Source: Conchocele bisecta
Lineage: Eukaryota > Mollusca > Bivalvia > Lucinida > Thyasiridae
Reading direction: 5' to 3'
Assembly: GCA_029237695.1 (NCBI GenBank)
Contig: CM055272.1
Coordinates: 9,598,042 to 9,662,041, forward strand
Length of the DNA stretch: 64,000 nt
Shown: positions 10,175 through 21,719 of the stretch, piece by piece
Numbering within the stretch: position 1 is the first letter of the stretch
How the letters are laid out: each line of letters opens with the position of its first letter
Notes under the pieces: model-generated
Told to the model about the DNA's origin: nothing
Database searches by the model: none
The model's input: only the letters and a program-made list of their open reading frames with translations
Program-made: the position numbers and the translations under genes

Positions 10175-11741
10175 TTAATTCAGCTGCAGCTTGGAAACCG
10201 AAAGGCACTGCTCTGGAACAGTGTCTGCCTCTGGTGCAAGACGTCTAAACTGCAACATGTTAAAACGTGATAACGCGTCCGCAATAACATTTGACTTACC
10301 GGCTATATGTCTTGCGATAATAACAAACTGACCTTTTGCCACGCACCAGATCAACCTACGAACAAACTTTTGAATGAATGGAATCTTAGATCGACCCTTA
10401 TTGATGATGTCCACAGTAGCTGAATTGTCACAATTCACCACAATTCTCTTCTTTGTCCATTTCTCACCCCACAGCACGGCTGCCATGACTATCGGATAGA
10501 GTTCATACAGAGCCATAGATGCCATGACTTCCGATGAAATAAAAGCAGGAAATTCCCCTTGAAACCACTTCCCACAATACTACCGTGCATATGCTTGAGG
10601 TGTAGCATCTGTGAAAAACTGCATATCATCCCATTGTAAGTTCATCATTCATGAACATTGAAATACCGTTCCATTCATGAAGAAATTTAGACCACATACT
10701 AATGTCTAATCTACAGTCTGTCGTGATTTTAACATAATGGTACAATTTACTGACAGAAGAAAACAGCGATATCAAGTATGACACAAATGCATGACCTGGA
10801 TAAATCATGCGGCATACAAAATTGAGATGTCCTAGAAGGCTTAATAATTCCCTCTTTGTACATGATTTCCTTTTTGAGAATGTTTGTAACAAATTTGTGA
10901 TTCTCTGCACTTTCTCTAGCGGCAACCGTGCCTCCATCTTCACACTGTCTACGGTAATATAATTCCTAAGTACTCAATAACCGTAACTGGCCCCATAGTT
11001 TTTGTGGGTGATAACGGTATACCAAGTTTCTCAAATACTAACTGCAAAATATACATAGTATGATCGGCATCATCGGATGGAGAATTGATTGTGAGAAAAT
11101 CGTCCAGCAAATGTAAACAATGACTGATTCCATAATTGTTTTGCAGGATCCAACCAATAACTTGAGACAAACAATCAAAAATTTTAGGACTAGATCGACT
11201 GCCAAACACTAATCTGGTGTAGAAGTAATATTTATTGTTCCACTTGATACCCTGAAAGGGCCACAAGTCCCTCTTGACCGGAACCTGTTTAAAGGCATCT
11301 TGAATGTCAGCTTTACAATATCTACTCCCCTTTCCCAATCGCTGAATTATTCTAATCGCATGGTCAATGATGACATATGTCAAAGAGTATTCGTCCTTAT
11401 CAATAAGGTCATTTAAACTGGGATGTAATAAATTATCATGAGGTGCTGAGAAGTCCACAATTAACCTTTTTCCCAGAGTACTTCCCCTCAGCAATGCCAA
11501 TTGGGCTGATACGATAATGTGGATATGGAATGCTATCAAAAGGGCCGATCAAATATCCTTTAACTAATTCTGACTGAATCAACTGTGAAGTAATGTCAGG
11601 CTGTTTAATTGCAGATAACAAGTTTTTACACTCATACGGTAATGCAGGTAAATGCTTAAAACCAGTCTCAAATTCCTCTGAAAATCCGTCTATTAAATAG
11701 TTAGTGAAGTTCTTATCCGGATGATGCAACTCAAAACTCAA
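10175..11741 (-). pseudogene. Reverse transcriptase-RNase H of retrotransposon A (broken)
   Basis: Three frames give one continuous family match. 11741-11436 is the RT N-terminus, ending with the ISPIGIAEGKYSGKK motif. 11539-10949 carries motif A (CKADIQDAFK), the GSRSSPKIFD block and motif C as LLDDFL. 10943-10626 is the thumb region (KRELLSLLGHLNF). RNase H follows: first Asp in FFTDAT (about 10604), then CDNSATV and HIAGKSNVIADALSR in 10525-10175. Breaks are a frameshift near 11470, another near 10946, a shift around 10625 and an in-frame TAG near 10577 upstream of the MASMALYEL segment. RT and RNase H motifs themselves look intact, so decay is fairly recent. Encodes cDNA synthesis for the element. 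Confidence 0.85.
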
Positions 11742-11826
11742 TTTTATAACATTATAGGGCTGTTCCTAGGCACTATCTCAGGCTCGGTATTTTCTGTCCC
11801 TGGCCCTGCCAGTTTTTTTAATTCTG

Positions 11827-13242
11827 ACAATTCATTTTAGAGTGATCACTCTGTTTACATACTAAACAGAGACGCATGGCAACCACGCATAGTGTTAAAA
11901 TTGTTACAAATCTCGTTTCTATTGTGAATCACTCGTGCGACCCAAAAGATCTTTGGTGGAATTTGCACGGTTGGCAAAACTACCAGCAGTCGTGGTAACT
12001 CTACTGGCCTTATTGTACGGTTCCATTGTACTACCAGAGACGGCATAGGTTTGTGACGGACAGAACTACGACATGTGCAGTGTGCTACCATACTCGGAGC
12101 CTTGTAATATGAAAATATGGAACAAAACAACCTATTATTCCTAACTGACCAGTCTATGTTCACGCCATGGAAGCGGAGATGTGCCGCAGCCTGTGCCGAG
12201 AAAGATTTGTGGTACTCATAAACGCCACGACCCCCATACCTGGATGCCATGTCAATTATATCACGCTCATACAGATCTAATTCTGGTCGCCTATTAGGAT
12301 GCACCTGGCACATGATGTTTTTATAGACGGCGAATGCCTGAATGAATTGTGGCAAACTTAATTCTGTGTTTAAGCGAACGTCCGGTTCCTGGTTACCACC
12401 GGGTACCGAGTCCGACTGACAATTGTAATAAGTATCAACAACGAGGCCAAATTCACGTCTTTACCTTCCTGAATGTTTCGTTTGACACTAGGATGAACTG
12501 TTTCTACGAAAGGCAATGCCTCAGCAGTGTACCCGTATGTGGACCGAGCATTTTTAAGTTTATATAACTGACATTGTTGTTGTTGTTTGTATTGTTCGTG
12601 AATAAGCTACCTTCCACGAATGACGCACCTGTTAACACTAGCTGGCCAGACACGGATGGTAACTCAGGTGCGACATGAGAATGAATGTGAGCGGATGTCG
12701 AATTAGTTTGCACATTTTGCTGTATAAGTATATCCATGTTATCGGAAAGTTTTGCGACGGTCTGCTGTAAAGCAGACACACTGGCATGCAGATCTGCGAT
12801 GTTGTTGTCGCCCGGAGATTCCCGAAGTCTAGTTTCGGTTTCACTGCGCTGTACTGTGTGCGATTGCGCATGCTCCGATAAAGCGACATCGCGACCATCA
12901 TGTTACTGCCTCTGTGCGATGTCTGCGCAACCGACTGCGCAATGACGTCATCTGTTGGTTAGAGGTTATGGCTGTTGATATAACTGCACTGCTTGATCTT
13001 GAATTTGATGTTTCCGACCGATATAGGTGAACTAAACGACATTTTTTCTGTCGAAGGCCTGGGGATATTCCCAGTTGCCGTAGTTCAGATTTTAACTTCT
13101 GCACGCTCCAGTTTTCGGGAAGTGACATGTCGTAAGGTGGATCTACCTCCGCCGAGATATTAAATTGCGGAATCTCAACTCGATCCAATGTCACGTCCGC
13201 AGATTTGCGCTTCCGACTGTTCGAACTGGCTCGCACATCCAT
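11827..13242 (-). pseudogene. Gag-like protein of retrotransposon A (broken), with CCHC zinc knuckle
   Basis: The likely start is the Met at 13242 (MDVRASS...), preferred over the upstream Met at 13383 because a basic stretch and a SAP-like helix pair (WSVQKLKSELRQLG) follow. After a shift near 12900 comes a coiled-coil segment (SALQQTVAKLSDNMDILIQQ), then HPSVKRNIQEGK, another shift near 12430, and the conserved FIQAFAVYKNIM...YHKSFSAQAAAHL block (12355-11855). In a third frame, 11868-11827 encodes C-x2-C-x4-H-x4-C (CLVCKQSDHSKMNC), a canonical retroelement zinc knuckle. It would coat element RNA. At least four frameshifts make it non-functional. Confidence 0.75.
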
Positions 13243-13785
13243 TTTTGTGTCAAATTTTACACACTTGGTTTCAATTAAATGCGTGAAATGTTGCAACAAA
13301 GGAATATAATCCGTAAAAAACGGGCAACACTTTTGTCGTCTAGTAGATATCAAATCTGGATGTCTAAGCCATTCACACGGCATAAATCAAATAATTCTCG
13401 ATCATTAAATTATAACGATATCCATTGAGCATTCACAATAATAATAATTCCTAGATCACATGGTCTATATTATAATGATAAATCTAATAATGAGTAATTA
13501 TCCAAGTCAGAAGTATTCCAGCCAGTCGCTATTATATAATTATGTCCAGAATCCTCAGAAACATCCACGCCGACTACGCATTGTGCAAAACTGAATTCCC
13601 GGGACAGCGGATGTCACTCCCTACTCCTGCGACCTTTGAACTATATAATTTAACCAATAATTCCATTGTCAAAATTAGCATATCTAAAATGATCATGCAC
13701 TCTCGCTAGCTGGGACACTGACCTACATATCTCCAATATAGTCTATAAACTATAATTCAAAATTATCATTGTAATTGGTTATTTT

Positions 13786-14240
13786 GCCCCTTGATGCGAG
13801 GGTAAAAGTTGCACGTTCCCCGACGTTTGCGGCACATATCATATCAAACGACGTATTGACCAATCAGTTCAATTTCAAAACATAGCCTAAAGGTCACAGA
13901 GTTTACAGCCATGCGTTGAATGATGTCATCAGATAAACACCTGGCATTTGACACGGCTGAGCGTTATCAATTTTATTTTTACACAAAGCAACACACGAAT
14001 TTTGTGTGTAATATGTGTCGGGTGTACTCGAGTCTTGGATTTGGAATTCGAATTCGTGGCATTTATTAAAATACAATCGACTTCTGTATTACGTTGAAAA
14101 CTGACATAAATTTCGGAGCAGACATCATCGTATTTTGCCGATATTGATTTTCAAAAACTGTCCTATCAGTATCTTCCGTAAATGACGTTGAAAGTTGACA
14201 TACATTTCAGAGCAGATCTGGAATTGTCAGTTTAATACGG
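13786..14240 (+). repeat. Dispersed repeat, copy of 5590-5845 plus inverted piece of 5280-5400
   Basis: 13786-14050 matches 5590-5845 (shared ACCAATCAGT, TTTCAAAACATAGCC, GTAATATGTGTCGGGTGTA). 14100-14240 carries the complement of the CGACAATTCC...AATATCGGC block of 5275-5350 in rearranged, twice-repeated form. No gene visible. Confidence 0.6.
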
Positions 14241-14249
14241 AAAATTATT

Positions 14250-16080
14250 ATAAAAAAAAACCGATGCAATATGGGTGGTAATACTGGTAGAGGCAGACCA
14301 GCGTTTACGCGTATATAATAATGTAATCGGTGAATGGTGTATTGGTTTGACAGTTCGATTTTTGCGTGTAGCAAAAAAAAGTGATCTTGTATAAGTTGTA
14401 AGCATTTATTTCAAACGTACGGATGGACAGGACAGTCAGTCGCTAGTCATCGTGATAACAATGACCCGCGTGCGTCTGTCTACCCGCTCGTCCGAAATCT
14501 GTGTCACAGTTAAAAAAAAACATGATGTCTCACCAAGTGGACACGGCTACTGGCAATACCGTGTTAGCATGGAGTGATCGATTTTTCCACACGCTACTTG
14601 GATTATCTGGTGAATTTGATTAAGTATTGCAATTAATACAGGGATTATTTTTCCAATAATAAGGTAACACATTTGTATTATACTGATCATTTAATTGAAA
14701 TCACAGAAATCATCAGAGCATTTAATTGCCCCGTGGCGTTTACAGAAAGCATCGGAGAACATTGTATTCCGGTGGTTGGAGGTTGGCGACCCTAAATTTT
14801 CGGACAGCAATTTCGATAATTATTTTTTTGAACCTATATATTCGGACAGTACAAATAATAATTATTTTTACCCGTCCAAAAACATAGGGTTATTACGGTA
14901 ATCCACTTAGCCATTTTCAATGTTAAATTGGGCAACACTCATTACACAGCACAGATGTTCACTCATATTTTGTACTAATACATGTATGCCAGCCTGTAAC
15001 TGCATGTAGGTTTTCTCATACACTGCAGGTTTCTTTTGCCATCTTAGGTCTCTGACAGTTGTCACTTTCAATCGTGGTCATAATAACATAAATAGTAAAT
15101 TATCTATGATCTAATTGTCTATGCCTTAAAGAAAACCCGACCTTCGTGGCTTTGCCTCGTCTCTAGTTTTATTTTGTTGTCAAAGCTGCCAGTGAGGGGA
15201 TTAGCTTAGTGATAGCGATGCCCTTGTTTCTATGGTGACCCAGTCTGTAGTGATTTGGCAGTTTCCTATACCTAGTGTCTATGATGATTTAATTGCTGGA
15301 TACAACAGTGGGGTCCGTCTGAGATCACCTTGGAAATGGTACGAGGTACGCCGATCATGCTAGGGATGGGAATCAATACATAAGATGGGCAGAGGTACAG
15401 TGTAAATATACAGCCAATTCTCTATGGGAGTATCTAGTGACTTTTCTTTAACCCCATTACAACACATTTAATATTTCTGTAACTATTATATTATGTCCCA
15501 CCACTTCTGGTATCATATGAGAAGCGCACTGGTGTGCTGTGATATCGTCAGTGCGCTTCAGGTATTCATACCAATCAGACATGGTCCGATAGAGCTGTGA
15601 GCGTACAGGTGTATTGGCGAACAAATCCCTATTGGGAACAAGTCGTGGTACATGTTGTGTTTTGTTTTCTTACAAAAATACCACCTTTTCTACACATTCC
15701 TTTTCTAGCCATTTTTTCCACACATTTGCATACAATCCTGTATAGGGCATACAGTTTGTGTAATCAACTCCTCTGATAGCTTTCTGTCAATCAATCTGAA
15801 ACTTTACACACATCTTTTACCCATATTGAACATATGCACGATAGCATATTTATGACAAACAGGTTTTTTTTACAGAAATACCGTATTTTGAACATGTGTA
15901 GCTTGATATTTTTATGATGGACAAATAAGTTTATTGTATAAAGTTTGTGTCTTCAACTGATCCAACTGCTTTATCAATCATTCTCTCGCATGGTGTATTT
16001 TTACTGTATCATTAGATACAGTTATGTCAGCGTCCGATGTATGTTACTATTTATAGGTATCGCCATTTTATTTATCTATT
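14250..16080. other. AT-rich intergenic sequence with two repeat fragments
   Basis: Contains the TTCGGACA TIR-like pair at 14790-14905 and an element 3' end at 15118-15170 (CTTCGTGGCTTTGCCTCG ... CTAGTTTT). The remainder, about 15180-16080, shows no gene, splice-bounded exon or repeat that I recognise. Confidence 0.5.
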
Positions 16081-16086
16081 TTTACT

Positions 16087-16250
16087 TCATTCCTCTTCAC
16101 CTGATACAGAACATTACATGCGCGTTTTAGTCCCAACCCGCAAAATCAAAGCATCTACACGATTATGATTGATCTTGATCATCTAGACGCTGGTACACCT
16201 CATGCGTAGAAGCCCCAGTTTTCTCTTAAGCACCGAAAGATTCACATCGT
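16087..16250 (+). repeat. Left inverted terminal repeat of DIRS element B
   Basis: GCGCGTTTTAGTCCCAACC, AAATCAAAGCATCTAC, TGATCATCTAGACGCT-like and GTACACCTCATGC blocks recur as their complement in 21720-21890, in the reverse order. Identity is high but not complete, so the copy is old. The outermost ~6-16 bases are unique to the left end and are matched only in the internal complementary region. Confidence 0.85.
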
Positions 16251-16309
16251 AAACTTTCTACTCTCATAGAAATAATTGTTATTGATTATTTGTAATACGT
16301 TGCAACCGT

Positions 16310-17780
16310 ATGGCGGATGCATTCTTACATACAGACGTGGAAACCAGCCTGAGACCTAGCACTAGCGAGCTTGATGAGAACGAGGTTCAATCAGTTTCTC
16401 CAAAGATGGTGGCGTCCTCTAAGAAAACACGGAAACCAGTTGTAAAAAAGTCAACTGAATTGGCAAAATTAGAGGAACGAATGGATTCTCGATTGGACAA
16501 ATTCAAAGAAAAGATACTAGAATTACAATGACCCAGTACATGTAAGTAAAAAAAGCGAGGTACAGTGCTGCACTGAAACAGGTGTGAGCTCGATACACCA
16601 CACACTTCGGGAGGCTACGCGCTGCACAAATGGTGAGAGCAGGCCACGACCAATTCTATCATTGGATGATGAACTGTTGTTACATTCCACAGAAAGAGAT
16701 GACTTAATTTCTCTACAACCGGGACAGGCTGAGTCTCGTCAGTTACTTGGTGGGACAATTTCTGATGACATTTCTGAGCGAGGCGAGGAACCTTCAAATG
16801 CTCGGTTTTAAAGCTACAAATGTGCAGAAGAATCTACACAAGAACAACAGAATGTATTGTTAGTCAAAACAGAATGCGTTCTTAGTGTTGTTACCGGTAG
16901 TCAATTTTGGCGAGGATGTAGCCATCAAGAAGTCAAAACTGGTGGATGCAATTTTATTGGATCAGGCACAGAAAAATATTTTGAATGAATCGTGGAGAAC
17001 TTCGACTCCTCATACGATTACAGCATACAAAAAGTCATATAAAGTGTACTTTGCTGTTCATGAGAATGCGGAAGAATTTTTGAAAGTTCCGACATTAGAC
17101 AACATTGTTGAACCTTTGTTGTCGAAAGTACACTCGCGCAAAGCTAGCTTCAGTAGAACACTGGCATGTACCGGTATTGAAAAACTGGCATGTCAAGGAC
17201 AGTTAGCTGCATGTATGGGAATAGTAATGACACTGTACATCCATAAGGCTTTAGGAATGTTGTTGCAGAAATTACAACACACATCACCAAATCTGGACAG
17301 TGCGACGCAAATGGGGAGGGAGATATTTGCGATGAGCACAAAAACAATTGACCAGTTAGGTCGAACAGGTGCCTATGATCACATCATAAGAAGAAAGGCC
17401 ACTACATCAGATATTGGAATGTCAAATGTGAAAGATATCTGCAAGCAAGCTGAGGCACTGCCATTATCCAGTGATGGGGTATTTGGCAGAGAATTTGGAA
17501 ACAAACTGAAAGTCTGTAGGGAAAAGAACAAAGAATTGTTGTCTTGTTGCCGGAACTTGACAAACAATCTTCCTCTGGCTACAAATGTCAAACCAAAGCC
17601 ACCGCAACCTCCTATGACAATAAAAAACCACGCTACAGCTCTGGTTTTCAGTCAAAGGAATCTATGTCCAGTGTACGCTACTACAATACGCCTCTTGGAG
17701 ACCGGTACCAACTAAACAGACGGGGTGGTACATTTCAAAAGTCGTCGAGGTACCAGGGGAAACCAGTAAGTTCTTTTTGA
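16310..17780 (+). pseudogene. Gag-like protein of DIRS element B (broken)
   Basis: The first frame starts at 16310 (MADAFLHTD) and has a short coiled coil (LAKLEERMDSRLDKFKEKI) before a stop at 16531. 16584-16811 continues in another frame. 16885-17575 is the best-preserved part: KLVDAILLDQAQKNILNESW, FAVHENAEEFLKVPTLDNIV and GREIFAMSTKTIDQLGRTGA, a pattern typical of DIRS1-type Gag proteins of aquatic invertebrates. A shift near 17545 moves to the frame ending at 17780 with a basic Ser/Arg/Tyr-rich tail. Role by family: nucleoprotein for element RNA. At least three frame breaks. Confidence 0.7.
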
Positions 17781-17787
17781 GGCAGAG

Positions 17788-18655
17788 GTGTGCGAAAACA
17801 ATGACCCAAAAATGACATGCAATCACCATGAGATACCGGTTGCGGGTCGGATAAAACAATTTGCAGAAAATTGGGAAAATATTACAGACGACGAGTGGAT
17901 TTTGTCGACTGTACAACATGGTTACAAACTGGAATTTCAGACAATGCCGCCATGTACAGGTGTCCGCGAGACACATATAGATGCAAAATACTCAGACATT
18001 TTAATGTCAGAGGACGAAAAATTACTAGAAAAAAAAAGAGTAAAACCTGTAGACGAAAAGGACTCAACTACAGGTTTTGACAGTACATTCTTCCTGGTTC
18101 CAAAAAAGACCGGTAATAAACTTAAAACCTCTAAATCGGTATCTCGTGACAAAACACTTAAAAATGGATTCAATGTGTTAAATTTGGTAAAGAAAGACCA
18201 TTGGGCGATATCCATCAATCTCAGAGATGCATATTACCACTTAGCGATAGGTTTTGCATTCTATGCCCTCCCGTTTGGGCTGAAAACATCACCAAGAGTG
18301 TTCACAAAAGTAGTATCAGTAGTAGCTGCCAATTTGAGAATGCAAAACATCAGGCTAGCTGTTTACCTAGATAGATGACTAGTTTATTGTAAACGCACAG
18401 CGAGATATGCTTCTGCGAGATCGAACGATAACACTCAAACTCTTTGCTCAATTAGGTTTTCTAGTAAATGAAGACAAATCTGCACTAGAACCAAGCCAGA
18501 ACATGACATACATAGGAGGTCTATTTTTGTTAGACGAGGGTAGACTCACCCCTACTCCAGACCGGTTTCACAAAATAGAGTTAGCAGTCAAAACTCTATT
18601 GAAAGGTCGGGTCACAGCCATAGATTACCTACATATGTACACGTTCTGGGTCTGA
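17788..18655 (+). pseudogene. Reverse transcriptase of DIRS element B (internal deletion, YLDD broken)
   Basis: 17788-18378 has the linker VAGRIKQFAENWENIT, STFFLVPKKTG (fingers), motif A region DHWAISINLRDAYYHLAI and motif B region FGLKTSPRVFTK. Family members have ~20 more residues between the last two, so there is a deletion around 18253. Motif C starts as VYLD and is then broken by a small insertion at 18370-18376; the following Trp codon has become TAG. The thumb region resumes at 18407-18655 (GFLVNEDKSALEPSQNMTYIGG). It follows Gag with almost no gap. Confidence 0.8.
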
Positions 18656-18659
18656 TGGC

Positions 18660-19300
18660 ATCATGTATAGAAATAGTACCCAATGCCAGGCTCAGTTGCA
18701 CCTACTACATTGGTGGAAACCGTCATCGGGAAATCTAACAATTATTATGCCCAACCGTGGGTAATGCATACCACAATTGCAACAGATACTTCAAAAACAG
18801 GTTGGGGTGGGATGTTAGACAACCAAATAGTGCAGGGAAAATGGTCCAAGTCTTGCATATAAATTGTCTGGAGATGGAGGCTGTGGCACTGACCATAAAA
18901 AAATATTCTACCACAACTACACGGTCAGAATATTCTGATTCGGTCGGACAGTGATACAATTCATAAACAAACAAAATCACCACAGCTGTGTTATCAGACT
19001 TGGAATCTCTGGAACTTGGCTATCCAGAACAAAATTATTGCTGGGAACTTGAATATTCTGCCCTATCAGTTGAGCAGAATGACAATTAGCCCTATAGAGT
19101 GGACTTTGAACGACAATGTAGCATTTCAAATACTACAAAACTGGGGGAAAGCAATGATAGATCTATTTGCATCGGATCACATTCACAAAATGGAATCTAT
19201 TCTGCACATGGAATCCACACCCAAATGCATGGGCAATGGATGTGTTGACAATATCGTGAATCACATGTTCGGATATGCATTTCCACCGATATGCATGGTT
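18660..19300 (+). pseudogene. RNase H domain of DIRS element B (catalytic residues lost)
   Basis: TDTSKTGWGG (from 18782) carries the first Asp and LHINCLEMEAVALTIK carries the Glu. RSDSDTIH (about 18940, in another frame) carries the third acidic site. SPQLCYQTWNLWNLAIQNK and AGNLNILPYQLSR follow. In relatives the last motif reads ADQLSR; here it is PYQLSR, so the final Asp is Tyr, and the preceding His is also missing. 19081-19260 continues with PIEWTLND and MIDLFASD blocks typical of the RNase H-YR connection in DIRS elements. Confidence 0.75.
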
Positions 19301-19329
19301 CCCAGAGTGTTGGAGCATATGAAACAGCC

Positions 19330-20170
19330 CCAAATGTCAGTTGATACTGATTGCTCCACAGTGGCCAAGGAGACTGTGGTACACATCCCTACTACAGTTG
19401 TTAGTGGCCCCACCAATACGTCTACCAAATCAGTTCAATCTGTTCCGACAACCCAGGTCAGTCATTTATCACCCAAAACCAGAGGTGTTCAGTCTGAATG
19501 CATGGCTACTATCAACCAACATTTCAAAGCAGAAGGCTTTTGTGAAAACCAGTTAGGGAACACTTATCTGTTTCATGGAGAGCAGGTACGCAGAAAGACT
19601 ATGCTAGCAAATTCAAGAGATTCCATAGTTGATGTTGTCAACGGAAAATTGATACTATTCAGCATCTCTGACACAATGTGCAGAATTCTTTGCAGAACTA
19701 TATACCAGTAAACATGGTCTGCAATAGAACAATTGCTGGATACAGGTCAATGCTTTCATCAGTTACCACCAGTAAATAACATTCTGATAGGCCAGCACCC
19801 GCATATCATTAGGCTGTTAAAAGGTGTCTTCAACTGTAGACCACCAAAAATTAAATTGTCACCAGAATGGTATTTACCAGTGGTAATAGTGAAACTACTT
19901 AAACCATTTGAACCATTAGCATTATCATTTAGGAACGATAAACATTTGAATCCATCAAGAGCATTGGCAGTTTATCTGAAAAAGACGGAACGGTTTAGAA
20001 CTTTGGAAGATGGCAAATACCAATCAAAGTTGTTTCTTTCCGTGAATGAGCCACACAGTCCTGTGAGCAGTCAAACAATTTTGAAATGGATAGTGCAAAT
20101 TATCAAACTCGCATATGCAGATAAAGACTTTAGTGTGCAAGGACACTCGACGAGAGCTATCTGTCCTACT

Positions 20171-20201
<31 letters not shown>

Positions 20202-21267
20202 CTTTATTTAATGAGGGTAAAACATCAGTTGGTAAATCCAATCTTCCCTGAGGCCCTCTCTAACTACAAAATATACATACTATACAAACATACATACATA
20301 CTATGTACATTATAAACATGCATAAAAGACTTGTGATTTACAATTTGGTCAAGATTAGACACTGGTGTTTAATAGACAAGCAGAAAGTTTAGAAGTGATG
20401 TTGCTGTGCATGGTACCATTGCAAATACAAGACTTTGTGCTTGCCTTATCGTATCTGGGAGATTGTTCCAGATTCGAGATCCAGAGTAGGCTAGGGATTT
20501 TCGGAATATTTCTCTGTGGCTTTGGTACATAAAGTAAGCTATTTACAGACAAACGCAGATTTAGGTTATGAATTTCATGTGTATAAGTGAATTTATTTTG
20601 GAGATATGTTGGAGAAATTTTATTTAGAGATTTATACATTAAAATAGCCTTTTTTATAAACAACCCTTGCATCAAACTGCATCCAGCCAAGCTCTTTGAA
20701 TAGTGTGGCTGAAGAAGTATAAATATCTTCATTCAGAATTAGCCTTGCCGATCATTTCTGAAATTTTATTATGTGATTCAATAATTCATCATTACTGTTT
20801 CCCCAGATCGTACAACAGTAATCAAGGTGAGGTAATATATATGCATTAAAGAATAGCTTTCTTGATGGTATGTCTAAGTATTGTTTCACACGACTTAGTA
20901 AGTAAAACAATGAATTGCATTTCTTGACAGTTCTTGTTATTTGTTCAGACCATGACAGTGTGCTATCAATAGTAATACCCAAAAGTCGTTCTTCATTGCT
21001 ATATTGGATTAATAAATCATTAATTTTTAGATCAGGCTTGTTACAATTAATAGACGCTTGTTTTTGATTTGAAGAAATTAGCATTGCTCTTGTTTTATCA
21101 ATGTTTATGCACATATGGTTGTCCTTACACCACTTAACAATATAATCTAAACTTGGGTACTATTTAATGGTGCCAGCATGAAATCTGTTGTGGATGCAGC
21201 AGATTGGTCAAAGGAGACCACATTTGTGAGGTTCTACTTAAGGGATTTAAATGCATGTGTTTTTAAG
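19330..21267 (+). pseudogene. Tyrosine recombinase of DIRS element B, deleted and split by a LINE
   Basis: 19341-19556 has LILIAPQWPRRLWY, the conserved segment before DIRS recombinases. The core runs in the frame 19733-20170 (GQHPHIIRLLKGVFN, RALAVYLKKTERFRTLEDGK) and reaches box II GHSTRAI at 20141-20161, with His and Arg intact. The middle part carrying box I Arg is missing (join near PFEPLALSFRND, about 19905-19930). At 20171 a LINE interrupts the gene; the reading resumes at 21154 and ends at 21267 with DAADWSKETTFVRFYLRD, which contains the candidate nucleophilic Tyr. The continuation across the LINE is in the correct order for the family. Confidence 0.8.
20171..21153 (-). mobile_element. 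5'-truncated LINE inserted in the DIRS element B recombinase gene
   Basis: On the minus strand, 21114-20752 and 20732-20355 encode the C-terminal part of a non-LTR reverse transcriptase. Motifs are ERLLGITIDSTLSW, LLSRVKQYLD, RKLFFNAYILPHLDYC and CTIWGN, then KAILMYKSLNKISP and LLYVPKP. This C-terminal pattern is common in CR1/Jockey-type LINEs. The element ends at AATAAAGTCATT followed by (ATT)n, seen on plus as (ATA)n at 20171-20199, i.e. a simple-repeat tail. The 5' part is missing. ACT occurs on both sides (20168-20170 and 21151-21153), a possible 3 bp target duplication. Confidence 0.85.
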
Positions 21268-21581
21268 TAGAAATTCAGACAAGTGTATAGATGGGAATAT
21301 GAATTCTCTTCAGCGGCTTTCGATGTGTTTGAAACATTTCTCCTGGAAAGCTACCAGATTCATCGAGTGTGATGCACATACAATGAATATATATGGGATT
21401 GTCTACAGACTTGTAAAGTTTGTAAATAGTGACTTACAAACAATAGATATCAAGATATGAAGGATGTCTACCGGCATATATAACAGTATGAGAGATATAG
21501 AAACAGAGTCCAATGAGAGACGAAAATATACTGACCACAGCAGCATGTACGGTGATTACAATCATTGCTTGGTAATCTATT

Positions 21582-21680
21582 TTAATGTTACGTTCCATAT
21601 CAGGTGAGGAGGAATGAAGTAAAATTTGGAAATTTGTCTTCAAGACATAATTTTACGAATGTATACTCACCTGATACGGA
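21582..21680 (+). repeat. Internal complementary region of DIRS element B
   Basis: 21582-21623 is the complement of the left outer end 16081-16122 (AGGTGAGGAGGAATGAAGTA versus TACTTCATTCCTCTTCACCT). 21621-21680 is the complement of the right outer end 21872-21931 (AAATTTGTCTTCAAGACATA against its near match). The two parts meet at TAAAATTT, which defines where the two element ends are joined in the circle. In DIRS1 this region templates completion and joining of the ends. Confidence 0.85.
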
Positions 21681-21719
21681 TAGTTTCCCACCCGCCTCCC
21701 CTCAGTATATTTCCCTCGG

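Larger units (their letters stand above)
8460..13780 (-). mobile_element. YR retrotransposon A (DIRS order, Ngaro-like), decayed
   Basis: Read on the minus strand the order is Gag (SAP-like domain, coiled coil, CCHC knuckle), reverse transcriptase, RNase H, tyrosine recombinase. Only ~70 bp separate the RNase H stop from the YR start, so there is no room for the methyltransferase domain of DIRS1-type elements; this favours a Ngaro-like element. At least four frameshifts in Gag, two or three in RT-RNase H, one in-frame stop and one frameshift in YR make it non-functional as written. Outer limits are approximate: I did not find split direct repeats, and the limits are set where other repeats start. 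Confidence 0.75.

Noticed and set aside
13242..13383. Upstream Met at 13383 as Gag start of element A
   Set aside because: The 47 extra residues have no family pattern; the Met at 13242 is followed by the basic segment and SAP-like domain.
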